The notes under the pieces are model-generated. The model was not told the DNA's origin. It did not search any database and saw nothing but the letters and a program-made list of their open reading frames with translations. The translations under genes were made by a program, and so were the position numbers. Positions 27,752 through 36,597 of a DNA stretch of 64,000 nt are shown here, piece by piece (positions within the stretch are counted from its first letter, which is position 1; each line of letters opens with the position of its first letter). The stretch comes from UBA2336 sp964419145 (GTDB lineage: Bacteria; Bacteroidota; Bacteroidia; Cytophagales; Cyclobacteriaceae): the NCBI GenBank assembly GCA_964419145.1, contig CAYQOM010000003.1:372001-436000 (forward strand). Direction: 5' to 3'.

Positions 27752-27759
27752 CAAAAATA
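27752..27759 (-). promoter_or_regulatory. -7 box of the M3 peptidase gene
   Basis: The minus strand reads TATTTTTG at 27759-27752, a full match to TAnnTTTG. Transcription would begin near 27745, giving a leader of about 30 bases. No clear -33 box was found. Confidence 0.5.
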
Positions 27760-27803
27760 AACCGATTTGCCATACCGATCTTTCCACCTGTAAAATTATT
27801 CCC

Positions 27804-28778
27804 ATGCGATTGATTGCCATTATACTGTGCATTGTTTTGCTCCATGCCTGCTCCTCAACTGAAGAAAACCAAATCGGCTCCATAGAACGACTGGATGCTG
27901 AATTGGACAACATTCTTGATCAAAATACACCCATTGAAATACTGGCCGATGGTTTTACCTGGAGCGAAGGTCCGGTTTGGGTTGAAGAACACAACATGTT
28001 GCTGCTTTCGGATGTTCCAAAAAACACGATTTATAAGTGGACGGAAGCCAACGGGCTGGAGACTTACCTCACCCCTGCCGGATTTACCGGTGACGGCATC
28101 GCTGAAGGATCAAATGGTTTGCTTTTAAATGAAGCCGGGCAATTGGTCATCTGCCAGCATGGCGACAGGCGTATGGCGTATATGGACGCTCCGCTCGACA
28201 ACCCTGCACCAAAGTTTATCACACTGGCTGATCGTTATGATGGAAAACGGTTTAACAGTCCGAATGATGCCGCTTACTACAAGGATGAACTATATTTCAC
28301 CGATCCACCTTATGGCTTACCGAAACAGGATGGTGATCCGGCAAAGGAGATTCCGTTTCAAGGAGTGTATAAAATCAGGAAAGACGGAACGGTTGTGTTG
28401 TTGATCGATTCCCTCACCCGACCCAATGGCATTGCCTTTACACCTACTGGCGAAATGATTGTCGCCAATTCAGATGGGCAAAAAGCGAGGTGGTACAAAT
28501 ACGCAATAAGTGACAGTACAGTTTTAAGTGGAGAAATATTTTATGATGCCACTGACCTGGTACTCACTGAAAAAGGACTACCCGATGGATTAAAAATCGA
28601 CAGCAAGGGAAATATTTTTGCAACCGGGCCGGGTGGTGTGTTTATTTTCAACTCTTCAGCCAAACTTATAGGAAAATTCAACCTAACAGAAGCCTCGGCT
28701 AACTGCGCATTATCAAATGATGAGAAAACGCTTTATGTAACGAATCACATGTATGTGTTTCGAGTAAAATTAAAATAG
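27804..28778 (+). CDS. SMP-30/gluconolactonase-family lipoprotein
   Basis: This 324-residue protein has a lipoprotein signal with lipobox LHAC (cysteine near residue 16) and a six-bladed SMP-30/gluconolaconase-type propeller. Conserved stretches are FTWSEGPVW, RFNSPNDA and the metal-site segment RPNGIAFTPTG. Such enzymes open sugar lactones with a divalent metal; this one would act outside the inner membrane. Substrate is unknown. It stands alone and is divergent from the M3 peptidase. Confidence 0.9.
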   Translation: MRLIAIILCIVLLHACSSTEENQIGSIERLDAELDNILDQNTPIEILADGFTWSEGPVWVEEHNMLLLSDVPKNTIYKWTEANGLETYLTPAGFTGDGIAEGSNGLLLNEAGQLVICQHGDRRMAYMDAPLDNPAPKFITLADRYDGKRFNSPNDAAYYKDELYFTDPPYGLPKQDGDPAKEIPFQGVYKIRKDGTVVLLIDSLTRPNGIAFTPTGEMIVANSDGQKARWYKYAISDSTVLSGEIFYDATDLVLTEKGLPDGLKIDSKGNIFATGPGGVFIFNSSAKLIGKFNLTEASANCALSNDEKTLYVTNHMYVFRVKLK

Positions 28779-28779
28779 C

Positions 28780-28806
28780 CTTTGCGCTCTTTGCGACTTT
28801 GCGTGA
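28780..28806 (+). repeat. Dispersed repeat, left copy flanking the GxxExxY remnant
   Basis: This 27-base unit, built of CTTTGCG-like blocks and ending TGCGTGA, matches the reverse complement of 29020-29046 at 22 of 27 positions. The two copies therefore form an inverted pair around the decayed gene. Related copies lie at 31348-31374 and, more weakly, 48901-48938. Confidence 0.65.
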
Positions 28807-28812
28807 AATATT

Positions 28813-29012
28813 ATGAGAACTGAAAACGAACTAGCCACTATAATTGTAGACAGTTGCTTCAAAATTCATACGTCATTAGGACCAGGTTTACTTGAATCAG
28901 TCTACGAAGAAACACTAGCGTATGAATTAATCACGCGTAACTTGACTTTCAAAAGACTTTCAATGAAGTCCTTATCAAAAAAGGAATTCAACGGATTGTA
29001 AATGGATTATAA
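28813..29012 (+). pseudogene. GxxExxY protein, internally deleted
   Basis: The N-terminal part (about 45 residues) matches the GxxExxY family, with the eponymous motif in GPGLLESVYEETLAYEL. After RNLT the frame changes. Read two bases further on, the DNA gives FNEVLIKKGIQRIVNGL and a stop at 29010-29012, which is the usual C-terminal end of this family. The middle (roughly 50-60 residues) is missing and the two ends are out of frame. An intact family member is about 125 residues. Inverted dispersed repeats flank it. Confidence 0.75.
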
Positions 29013-29019
29013 AATTTAA

Positions 29020-29046
29020 TCACGCAGAGGCGCAAAGCATGCAAAG
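29020..29046 (-). repeat. Dispersed repeat, right copy flanking the GxxExxY remnant
   Basis: This is the inverted partner of 28780-28806 (22 of 27 positions). It matches 31348-31374 in the same orientation at 23 of 27 positions. It ends directly at the start of the following small gene, whose leader it therefore occupies. Confidence 0.65.
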
Positions 29047-29298
29047 ATGAAACTCCTTATTGACATTATCGGCTGGGCAGGATCTATTATGGTAATTGCC
29101 GCCTATGGCTTAAACAGCTACCAGAGAATAAAATCGGATTCGTTCGGGTTTCTATTGTTAAACCTGGTAGGCGGAATCTGTCTGATTATTTATTCTGTGT
29201 ATTACACTGCTTATGCCAACACGTTCATTAATGTGGTTTGGGTGATTATTGCCATTCCAGCCATCATTAAACTTATTGGTAAAAAAGAAAGGCAGTGA
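29047..29298 (+). CDS. Small membrane protein, CBU_0592-like
   Basis: This 83-residue protein has three hydrophobic segments (about 4-22, 33-52 and 55-74), with the pattern LIDIIGWAGSIMVIAAYGLNSYQRIKSDS typical of the CBU_0592 family of small membrane proteins (described by position, residues 3-31). Function is unknown. Its stop codon lies inside the stem of the terminator that serves the convergent M1 peptidase. Confidence 0.75.
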   Translation: MKLLIDIIGWAGSIMVIAAYGLNSYQRIKSDSFGFLLLNLVGGICLIIYSVYYTAYANTFINVVWVIIAIPAIIKLIGKKERQ

Positions 29299-29309
29299 AA
29301 ATCACTGCC
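29281..29309 (-). terminator. Terminator of the M1 peptidase gene
   Basis: GGCAGTGA (29291-29298) pairs with TCACTGCC (29302-29309) around a three-base loop. Read on the minus strand it is followed by TTTCTTTTTT (29290-29281). It therefore ends the minus-strand message. It overlaps the 3' end of the plus-strand small membrane gene. Confidence 0.85.
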
Positions 29310-29335
29310 CTTCCAATTTAATTTGCCTTTCAGAT

Positions 29336-31222
29336 TTACTTTGGTGCCGACCAAGCGTTGTTCTGCCCATTTGCATCGCCATTGGTAGGAATCACCAACG
29401 AAACAGATTTAATCTTCTTCTTTCCCGCATTAACCTTATGCGCATAGGTAGCTGCACTCTTCCACACAGAAGGATTTACTTCTTCCGAAATTTTTGAATC
29501 ATCCATAAATGTAATATCCAAACTAAAAGCAATCGGTCTGCCACCCAAATTTTGCAACGTTACCACATTGTCTTTAACACCGGCAATGCCCATATCCATA
29601 TAGCCCCAATCGAAATACCACTTGTTCCAGAACCAGTTTAGATTTTGACCCGATACACGATTGAAGGTGAACATGAAATCATATGGCGTTGGATGTTTAA
29701 ACTTCCACTCATTCATGTACGCATGCATGCACTTGGTGAATACATCTTTGCCCAACAATTTATACAAGCTGTAGTACGAGTAAGAACCGACCGTATACGA
29801 ATTTAATCCGCTGCCTTCGTGAATGTGGCTGGGCACCATAATGGGAAGAACACTTTGTGAGCCTAAGTAAGGCTGATCCCAGTTACCTGCAGGAAACAAC
29901 GGCTCAATAAAATATTCTGAAAAGGAAGCAAAGCCCTCATCCATCCACGCATACTTCTTTTCGTTTATGCCCATCATAAATGGAAAATACATGTGACACA
30001 TTTCGTGCAACGTCAAGCCAAGCTGTGCATCCACATCGCTTACTTTCTTGCCTGTCCATTGTTCAATCATGGCCCCAGACATTTCCTGGTCGTTGGCCAT
30101 ACCCGGAAACTCCATTCCTCCACCTTGTAAACCGTTAAAGATGGTGAAGTAGTGGTATGGAAATTCGTACACCGGAAATTCCGTATGAAAAACTTTCAAC
30201 GATTCTTCCATAGCTTTTAACACCGCACCAAACTCCTTATGGTTGGCTGGGTAAGCAACCTGTATAAAATAGTCGCCCATCTTGTCTTTATACGAGCGGG
30301 CATCCCAAACAAAGTGGTCGCTCAACGCAAAAGAAAAATCAGGGAAATTCTTCGCAGTGTATTTCCAGGCGATATTCTTTGATGACGATTTCTTAAAATC
30401 AGCTTCACCGATAATGTTTACCGGTTCTGTGCTGGTTTTTGCTTTGGTCAATCGTTCACGAACGGTTTGTGAATACACTTCACTTTCATTGTTTGGGGCT
30501 ACCGATGCCCAAACCGTAAAGTTATCCGGAGCCGTAATTTCCACTTCATAATCAGAATAATCGTGGTAAAATTCTGTTGCCGCATCATATACTACACGAT
30601 CCCACAAATCAATATCATCCAACACGGCCATCTCCGGATACCAGTAGGCAATAAACATAGAAGTACTGTCAATGGCACCGCTTCGTTCAAAACCTTCACC
30701 GGGAACTTTGTACTTCCAGTTAATTTCAAATTGCATAGATGATTTTGGTGCCAACGGCTGACCAAGGCGAACGGTATAATTGGTGCCGTTATGTCGAACC
30801 ACTTCACGATTTTTAACATCAACCGCTTCTCCGTTCACGGCAAGCTTTTCAATCACCACACCTTCATGGTTGGCATCAGCCGGACTTCCGGAAGCAAAGA
30901 ACCCTGCCTTCTTGGAACCGGGCTTGTAATAATCGTGGTAGGTGTGAAAGGTTGGGTTGCGAATGGTGTCAGGCGAATTGTTGTAGTAGGTAATGGTAGC
31001 CTGACCATATAACATTCTTGTTTTTGGATCGATGGTGGCTTTGATTTTGTAATCGGAGCGGTTTTGCCAATAGGTAGAAGAAACTGAACCATCCGCTTTA
31101 CGGGTACCGGCCTCATATGCATTTTGAAATTCAATGGGCATATACAGACCGTGTTTGTTGTTTTGCGCTGCCACTACAAAGCTGACAGCCACGAAAGAAA
31201 AGAGTAATATTCTCAAACGCAT
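29336..31222 (-). CDS. M1-family (gluzincin) metallopeptidase, secreted
   Basis: This 628-residue aminopeptidase-like protein has a signal peptide ending near VVAAQ. The zinc site is H406-E-M-C-H410 followed by 18 residues and Glu429 in MDEGFASFSE, the exact M1 spacing. An exopeptidase-type loop is present as GGGMEFPGM instead of the classical GAMEN. It probably trims peptides in the periplasm or outside the cell. It is monocistronic, with a terminator 27 bases after the stop. Confidence 0.93.
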   Translation of the reverse strand: MRLRILLFSFVAVSFVVAAQNNKHGLYMPIEFQNAYEAGTRKADGSVSSTYWQNRSDYKIKATIDPKTRMLYGQATITYYNNSPDTIRNPTFHTYHDYYKPGSKKAGFFASGSPADANHEGVVIEKLAVNGEAVDVKNREVVRHNGTNYTVRLGQPLAPKSSMQFEINWKYKVPGEGFERSGAIDSTSMFIAYWYPEMAVLDDIDLWDRVVYDAATEFYHDYSDYEVEITAPDNFTVWASVAPNNESEVYSQTVRERLTKAKTSTEPVNIIGEADFKKSSSKNIAWKYTAKNFPDFSFALSDHFVWDARSYKDKMGDYFIQVAYPANHKEFGAVLKAMEESLKVFHTEFPVYEFPYHYFTIFNGLQGGGMEFPGMANDQEMSGAMIEQWTGKKVSDVDAQLGLTLHEMCHMYFPFMMGINEKKYAWMDEGFASFSEYFIEPLFPAGNWDQPYLGSQSVLPIMVPSHIHEGSGLNSYTVGSYSYYSLYKLLGKDVFTKCMHAYMNEWKFKHPTPYDFMFTFNRVSGQNLNWFWNKWYFDWGYMDMGIAGVKDNVVTLQNLGGRPIAFSLDITFMDDSKISEEVNPSVWKSAATYAHKVNAGKKKIKSVSLVIPTNGDANGQNNAWSAPK

Positions 31223-31347
31223 GAAATAAAGGGTTTAGTTAACTATGATGTACTACGGTTTTTGAACCGATTGGTTTAAACTATTTCAAAAAGATTGTGA
31301 ATGAAAAAAGGAGCAAGCAACTTGCATTTATATCAACCTCAATAATT

Positions 31348-31386
31348 TCACGCAAAGGCGCGAAGTACGCAAAGAGATTCGCAAAG
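31348..31386 (-). repeat. Dispersed CTTTGCG/TGCGTGA repeat, third copy
   Basis: Positions 31348-31374 match 29020-29046 at 23 of 27 bases in the same orientation; a further partial GCAAAG unit runs to 31386. It lies in the spacer between the M1 peptidase and the ferredoxin reductase gene. Confidence 0.6.
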
Positions 31387-31394
31387 TTTTTAAA

Positions 31395-32516
31395 TTACCC
31401 AATCTCTATCACCACATCATCCGTAAGCGGATGTCCCACACACGTAAGCACATAGCCTTCATCGCGTTCCGATTGCGACAGCCCCTCTTCTTCATCCAGT
31501 TTTACTTTGCCACTTAATGCTTTTCCGCGACAAGCGGTACACAAACCACTCTGGCAAGAGAACGGCAAATCAATACCTTGATCAAGTGCAGTTTCCAGAA
31601 TGGTACGATTAGGCTCCACCATTACTTTATACTCGTTACCATCGTAACGAATAGTTACTTCGCGTGCCTTCTTTTCTTCAACAGCAGGTGCTGCTTCTAG
31701 TTTCTTCTCTTTGTCAATCGTTCCCTGAACAAAACTCTCTTTAAAGATTTTTTCCTTCGGTATATTGTGTTGCGCCAGCAAGGTCTCCACGTTCTTCATC
31801 ATACCTTCCGGTCCACACATCAGGTAAGTGGTTTTATCATTACCCCAATCGGGTATGCGTTCAAATAATTTTTTTAGCATGTCTGGATTCAACAATCCTG
31901 ACAAGCCTTGCCAATTCATCGGGGCATTGTCAAGCACATGAATCACGTGCAAACGACCCTGATAATTTGTTTCCCACTTCGCGAGTTCATCTTTGAAAAT
32001 GATGCTGTCGATATCGCGGTTGCAATAAATCAACGATACGATGCTTTCCGGCTCCTGCGTAAGCACACTTTTTATAATCGACAGCATGGGCGTAATGCCT
32101 GAGCCGCCCGCAAACATGATGAGGTGACGCTTGCGCGTCTTATCAAATTCAGTAGTAAACTGCCCCATCGGCTCCATAATCTTCAACACATCACCTGCTT
32201 TCAGGTTATCCGGCAGCCAGTTCGACATCAACCCGTTATCCACCCGCTTTACGGTTACCGCCAAATCTTCATCCACAAAAGGCGATGAACACAAAGAGTA
32301 CGCCCTGCGCACCTCTTTTCCCTGAATGGGTATAATAAGCGTTAAAAACTGACCAGATTTATAGGTAATTTTCGGTTGGGGTTGCTGAAACACAATGGTG
32401 ATGGCATCCTTCGTTTCACGGATAATCTCCTTCACCTTTAATTCGTGATACCTTGACCCACTGTTTGTAGCGGGGGTTTCCTTCTTCTCACTCTTTTTAA
32501 AAAAACCAAAAGCCAT
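31395..32516 (-). CDS. Ferredoxin--NAD(P) reductase with C-terminal 2Fe-2S domain (PaaE/Hcr-like)
   Basis: This 373-residue flavoprotein has an FAD-binding barrel (around RAYSLCSSP), an NAD(P)-binding domain (FAGGSGITPMLSIIKS and LMCGPEGMM) and a plant-type 2Fe-2S domain with Cys321, Cys326, Cys329 and Cys359. The order matches PaaE, the reductase of phenylacetyl-CoA epoxidase, and similar reductases. No paaABCD genes are nearby, so I give no gene symbol; it may serve another oxygenase or desaturase. Its -7 box and a leader hairpin lie just upstream. Confidence 0.88.
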   Translation of the reverse strand: MAFGFFKKSEKKETPATNSGSRYHELKVKEIIRETKDAITIVFQQPQPKITYKSGQFLTLIIPIQGKEVRRAYSLCSSPFVDEDLAVTVKRVDNGLMSNWLPDNLKAGDVLKIMEPMGQFTTEFDKTRKRHLIMFAGGSGITPMLSIIKSVLTQEPESIVSLIYCNRDIDSIIFKDELAKWETNYQGRLHVIHVLDNAPMNWQGLSGLLNPDMLKKLFERIPDWGNDKTTYLMCGPEGMMKNVETLLAQHNIPKEKIFKESFVQGTIDKEKKLEAAPAVEEKKAREVTIRYDGNEYKVMVEPNRTILETALDQGIDLPFSCQSGLCTACRGKALSGKVKLDEEEGLSQSERDEGYVLTCVGHPLTDDVVIEIG

Positions 32517-32534
32517 TTTTTATTGATTTTGAGT

Positions 32535-32565
32535 CTTGCCTGACGGCAAGGCAGGCGCAAAAATA
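32535..32565 (-). promoter_or_regulatory. -7 box and leader hairpin of the ferredoxin reductase gene
   Basis: The minus strand reads TATTTTTG at 32565-32558, a full match to TAnnTTTG. Downstream in the leader, CTTGCC and GGCAAG (32535-32540 and 32545-32550) form a six-pair hairpin. The adjoining GGCAGGC-like bases resemble the inner hairpin of the REP-like element near 21350. Confidence 0.5.
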
Positions 32566-32585
32566 AGGATAAACTACCGGCCGTA

Positions 32586-34853
32586 CTAAAGATTAAACCA
32601 ATAGGTTAACTTAAACACCAATGCCCGGTTTTTACTCGCTAAATGCTGGGGCAGGTAGTTCTCCGTATATACAACAAAAAAATCGGAGGCTGGTTTATAC
32701 CGCCACTGAAAACGGGCGTTCAAATTAATATTATCCGCCAGGTTGTTGTACTGGATAAAGGTGGTTAGGAAGATTTTATCCGTAAAGGTAAGATCAATGC
32801 GCGGACCGATCAGGAACAATTTTTCCTTCCCGTAATTATCAGGCAGATCAATGGCGTTGTAATCGTAGCGGATGGCCACACTGCCGATGGGTTGATACCG
32901 GTAATTCAGTGAGCCGTTTACATTGAGCAAATTTCCGTTATAGAATCCGCCATAATTGATCCCAGTAGAAAAGTTAAAAATCTTGCGTTGATCTGAGCGA
33001 TACTCAATGCCCACACCCGACCAGGTGTAGTTTTCTCCCTCCTGAAATGCCGTATACGTATCCTCGTCAATCGGATTAAACGTATTGGTAAGCTTTTGGT
33101 ACGTGACAGAATAATTAAATTCAAGTCCCGAAGTGTTTCGGAAATTGAATCCATATCCCAGCGACATACTTTTATCGGTAACGCCACCACCGGGAATGCG
33201 TGAAATTTCGGCATTCAAACTTGGCCCCATGCGCACAATGTGCTTGCTGTCGGGATAGAAAATACCATCGATATTGATAAAGGAATTCTGAAAGCCGGGA
33301 TATACACCGCGCGTTGGCACAAAGCCAGCTTCAGCATTATAGTTTTCCTGGATAAATGCTTCGCCATACAGCGCCTGAAAATTTCTGCTTCGGTAATTAA
33401 TAAAACCAAAACCCGATTGATTCTTTCCCTCCAGATGCGGATCGAATGATGCGCTGTAGTAAAAACTTCCATACCACCGGTTGTCTGAACTGAGTAATTC
33501 AAGGTCGGTAGTAAGCACACGGTTATAATCGTTAAGCACCCAGGTGGTGTCATTATTCTTAACTTTTGGCTGCCATAACTCCCGATTAAAATATTTTATG
33601 CTATCCAACCGGGTCACGCCAAGGGATTGCTTCTCCACGTACGTAACCGAGATGTTTGATTGCTTCCAGAAATTGCGTTGAACCGTAGCCACGGTATACA
33701 ACTGATTCGGTAAACCGAGTTCTTCCTTTTCTTGTGTGAGCATGTTGAGCGCACTTACGCGCCACTCTTTATTAATTGAACCACTAAGCCGTGCCCCATA
33801 CAAAATCGGAACTTGCTGAATGTTGTCCGAAGTATCACGCGTTAGTCCTACCCTTCTGCTGAAGAACGGTCGTGCATTCGGGTAACCGGCCTGATCGAAC
33901 AAATCGCTGTTCTCCAGAAAAAACTGCCTGCGCTCCGGAAACCGGAATTCAAACCGCGTCAGGTTAATTACTTGTTGGTCTACTTCTACCTGGGAGAAAT
34001 CCGGATTAACCGTAAGATCAAGATTGAGTGAGGGCGTAACACCAATCTTGGCATCAAAGCCGGCATTTAAATCGGTAGTTCGCTTGCGCGGAGAAACTTG
34101 CCTGTCGACTGACGAAAGGCCTGCGATATATGGAATAATGGAAATGTTTGTTTTGGCTTCGGGTGAGGGATGTTCCCACACCAGTTGACCGGAATACCCA
34201 AACGAACCCGAATCAAATTGAATCGGCACGGCAACCCAGGTGCTGGATAAATTTCGCTTTCTGTCCCATCGAATGAAGTTGATGTTCCACTCCTTCAAAT
34301 TGCTCTTAAACCGGAAACTTTTAAATGGTATGGCAATCTCCGCAATCCACCGGTCTTCATATTTCTCTACATGGCTGTACCACTTATTATCCCAGGTAGC
34401 GCTGAAGTTATCTCCACTGGCACCGCCTCCCGAAACCGTTCCTTCCATTTGTACACCCTTGGGAGTAATCACAAAAAAGAATCCATTGATGCGATCATTG
34501 TAGGGGCCAAGGGTAAATCCTACGTTATCATTATTATCATAGTCGAAATCTCTTCTGAGTGACTGTACTATATCAGGGGTCTCATCATCGTAACACACGA
34601 AGGAAACATAAAAATTATGGTCATCAAACGTTAATCGGGCTTCTGTTTGGAAAGGCGCATACGTGGTGTCTACTGGAAAGTTAAGGTAGAAATCCTTGGC
34701 TACAGCCGCACGCTGCCAATCGGGCTCATCAAGCTTTCCATCCAGCGTTATCATGCCCTGCGCTTTTCGAATAGACAACTCCGTACCCGGTTTGTTTTGG
34801 GCCACAGCAACGCATACAAAACATGCAAACAGGATGATGGTCAGGAGCTTCAT
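32586..34853 (-). CDS. DUF5916 outer-membrane protein with CBM9-like N-terminal domain
   Basis: This 755-residue protein has a signal peptide ending near CVAVAQ, then a CBM9-like beta-sandwich domain (about 25-215, starting IRKAQGMITLDGKLDEPDWQRA at its N-terminal strand, given by position). The rest is rich in alternating aromatic strands and ends in a Phe-containing strand (KLTYWFNL), as in outer-membrane beta-barrels. The pair CBM9 plus DUF5916 is common in Bacteroidota. The function is unknown; binding or transport of a sugar-like ligand is only a guess. Confidence 0.85.
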   Translation of the reverse strand: MKLLTIILFACFVCVAVAQNKPGTELSIRKAQGMITLDGKLDEPDWQRAAVAKDFYLNFPVDTTYAPFQTEARLTFDDHNFYVSFVCYDDETPDIVQSLRRDFDYDNNDNVGFTLGPYNDRINGFFFVITPKGVQMEGTVSGGGASGDNFSATWDNKWYSHVEKYEDRWIAEIAIPFKSFRFKSNLKEWNINFIRWDRKRNLSSTWVAVPIQFDSGSFGYSGQLVWEHPSPEAKTNISIIPYIAGLSSVDRQVSPRKRTTDLNAGFDAKIGVTPSLNLDLTVNPDFSQVEVDQQVINLTRFEFRFPERRQFFLENSDLFDQAGYPNARPFFSRRVGLTRDTSDNIQQVPILYGARLSGSINKEWRVSALNMLTQEKEELGLPNQLYTVATVQRNFWKQSNISVTYVEKQSLGVTRLDSIKYFNRELWQPKVKNNDTTWVLNDYNRVLTTDLELLSSDNRWYGSFYYSASFDPHLEGKNQSGFGFINYRSRNFQALYGEAFIQENYNAEAGFVPTRGVYPGFQNSFINIDGIFYPDSKHIVRMGPSLNAEISRIPGGGVTDKSMSLGYGFNFRNTSGLEFNYSVTYQKLTNTFNPIDEDTYTAFQEGENYTWSGVGIEYRSDQRKIFNFSTGINYGGFYNGNLLNVNGSLNYRYQPIGSVAIRYDYNAIDLPDNYGKEKLFLIGPRIDLTFTDKIFLTTFIQYNNLADNINLNARFQWRYKPASDFFVVYTENYLPQHLASKNRALVFKLTYWFNL

Positions 34854-34910
34854 GTGGGCGCGAAGGTAAAAAATAATGCTAGTTCAACGGAAGGCCGCTG
34901 GTGGAGTTTT

Positions 34911-35021
34911 GCGGGTTCCGAGGTTCGGGTTGAGAGGTTCGAGTTTTAGGACACAAGGTACGAATGGGCGTTGCATAAACTCACATCCCGGAACTCGCAA
35001 CCCGCAACCCGTAACACGCCC
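34911..35021. repeat. Clustered GGGTT-type intergenic repeats in two orientations
   Basis: Positions 34911-34945 hold repeated CGGGTT/GAGGTTCG units on the plus strand. Positions 34988-35021 hold the same kind of units (CGCAACCCGCAACCCG) in the opposite orientation. The two arms are similar in unit but not exact complements. They fill the divergent spacer between the DUF5916 gene and purB. No further gene is seen in this spacer. Confidence 0.5.
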
Positions 35022-35055
35022 GATTTTTACTATTTTTACACCTTAACAACTACAC

Positions 35056-36396
35056 GTGCAACTCAATACCCTTACCGCTATTTCGCCCATCGATGGCCGC
35101 TACTTCTCAACCGCCTCATCATTGGCTCCATTCTTCTCTGAATTTGGCTTAATGCGCTACCGCGTACAGGTAGAAATCGAATATTTCATTGCGCTTACCT
35201 ATGCGCTGCCCGAACTGGCCACCTTCCCAAAAGAAAAGGAAGACACGCTGCGCGAACTGTACCGCAACTTTAGCGAAGCCGATGCCACCGCCATCAAAAC
35301 CATAGAAAAAACAACTAACCACGATGTAAAAGCCGTGGAGTATTTTATCAAGCAGAAATTTGAAGCGCTGAAGCTTGATGCCTACAAAGAATTCATTCAC
35401 TTCGGACTCACCTCACAGGATATCAACAACACCGCCATTCCACTTTCGCTGAAAGCCTTTATGGAACAGGAGTTTTTGCCCATGCTTCAAAACGTGGTGA
35501 GCGACCTGACCGCCCTTTCGGTTGCGTGGAAAGACATCCCCATGCTGGCGCGCACACACGGGCAACCAGCCTCGCCTACCCGGTTAGGGAAAGAGCTTTA
35601 TGTTTTTGTTGAACGGATTAACAAACAACTTGAATTGCTCAACACCATTCCGCACTCCGCCAAGTTTGGTGGCGCCACTGGCAACTTCAACGCACACCAC
35701 GTGGCCTACCCCGACATTAACTGGGGGCATTTTGGAAATACGTTTGTGAGCAAACACCTGGGCCTGGTACGCAGCGAGCCGACTACACAAATTGAACATT
35801 ACGACAACCTGGCCGCCTTGTTCGATAACCTGAAACGCATCAACACCATTTGGATTGACTTCAGTCGTGATGTGTGGCAGTACATTTCCATGAACTACTT
35901 CAAACAAAAAATAAAAGCCGGTGAAGTGGGCAGTTCGGCCATGCCGCACAAGGTAAACCCCATCGACTTTGAAAATGCGGAAGGCAACCTGGGTTATGCC
36001 AACGCCATCTTTGAACACCTATCCGCCAAGCTTCCCGTTTCACGCCTGCAACGCGACCTCACTGACAGCACTGTGCTGCGCAATATTGGCGTGCCGTTAG
36101 CACACACCGTTGTGGCGTTGCAATCGTTGCGCAAGGGTATTGGCAAACTGGAATTAAACCAGGAGGCCATCAACACCGACCTTGAAACAAACTGGATGGT
36201 GGTGGCCGAGGCCATTCAAACCATTTTGCGCAAAGAAGGTTACCCTAACCCGTATGAAGCCCTTAAAGAACTTACCCGCAAAAACGAAAAAGTGGGCAAA
36301 AAAGAATTTGAAGCTTTTATTGATAATCTTGATATAAAACAAGAACTTAAAAAACGGTTGAAGGAGATTACGCCTTTTGGGTATACTGGGATTTAA
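35056..36396 (+). CDS. purB: Adenylosuccinate lyase
   Basis: This 446-residue enzyme catalyses two steps of purine synthesis, the cleavage of SAICAR and of adenylosuccinate, releasing fumarate. The superfamily signature GSSAMPHKVNP is at 292-302. The conserved N-terminal ISPIDGRY and the catalytic-region stretch LARTHGQPASPT are present. The start codon is GTG, which gives the expected N-terminus. The gene has no operon partners. Length is normal for the shorter bacterial PurB type. Confidence 0.97.
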   Translation: MQLNTLTAISPIDGRYFSTASSLAPFFSEFGLMRYRVQVEIEYFIALTYALPELATFPKEKEDTLRELYRNFSEADATAIKTIEKTTNHDVKAVEYFIKQKFEALKLDAYKEFIHFGLTSQDINNTAIPLSLKAFMEQEFLPMLQNVVSDLTALSVAWKDIPMLARTHGQPASPTRLGKELYVFVERINKQLELLNTIPHSAKFGGATGNFNAHHVAYPDINWGHFGNTFVSKHLGLVRSEPTTQIEHYDNLAALFDNLKRINTIWIDFSRDVWQYISMNYFKQKIKAGEVGSSAMPHKVNPIDFENAEGNLGYANAIFEHLSAKLPVSRLQRDLTDSTVLRNIGVPLAHTVVALQSLRKGIGKLELNQEAINTDLETNWMVVAEAIQTILRKEGYPNPYEALKELTRKNEKVGKKEFEAFIDNLDIKQELKKRLKEITPFGYTGI

Positions 36397-36597
36397 TTAA
36401 ATTAGAGTACATTCTTTGCAGTGTCTCTCGAAGAGCTTGCCAACTGCAAGCGGAGACTCTGCGAAGAAGCAAGGCTGCGCGTGCTTTGCCATTACCCCGC
36501 TCGCCATTGTTGGGGTTCCGGAGATCTTTGATTTTTTAGAAGAACAAATCGTTAGCCTGACTCCGTACCTAACAAAAAAAATAATATCTTGAATACC

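Noticed and set aside
35149..36342. Long open frames opposite purB and opposite other conserved genes
   Set aside because: They lie fully inside well-supported genes, have no family resemblance and no start signals; they reflect codon bias.
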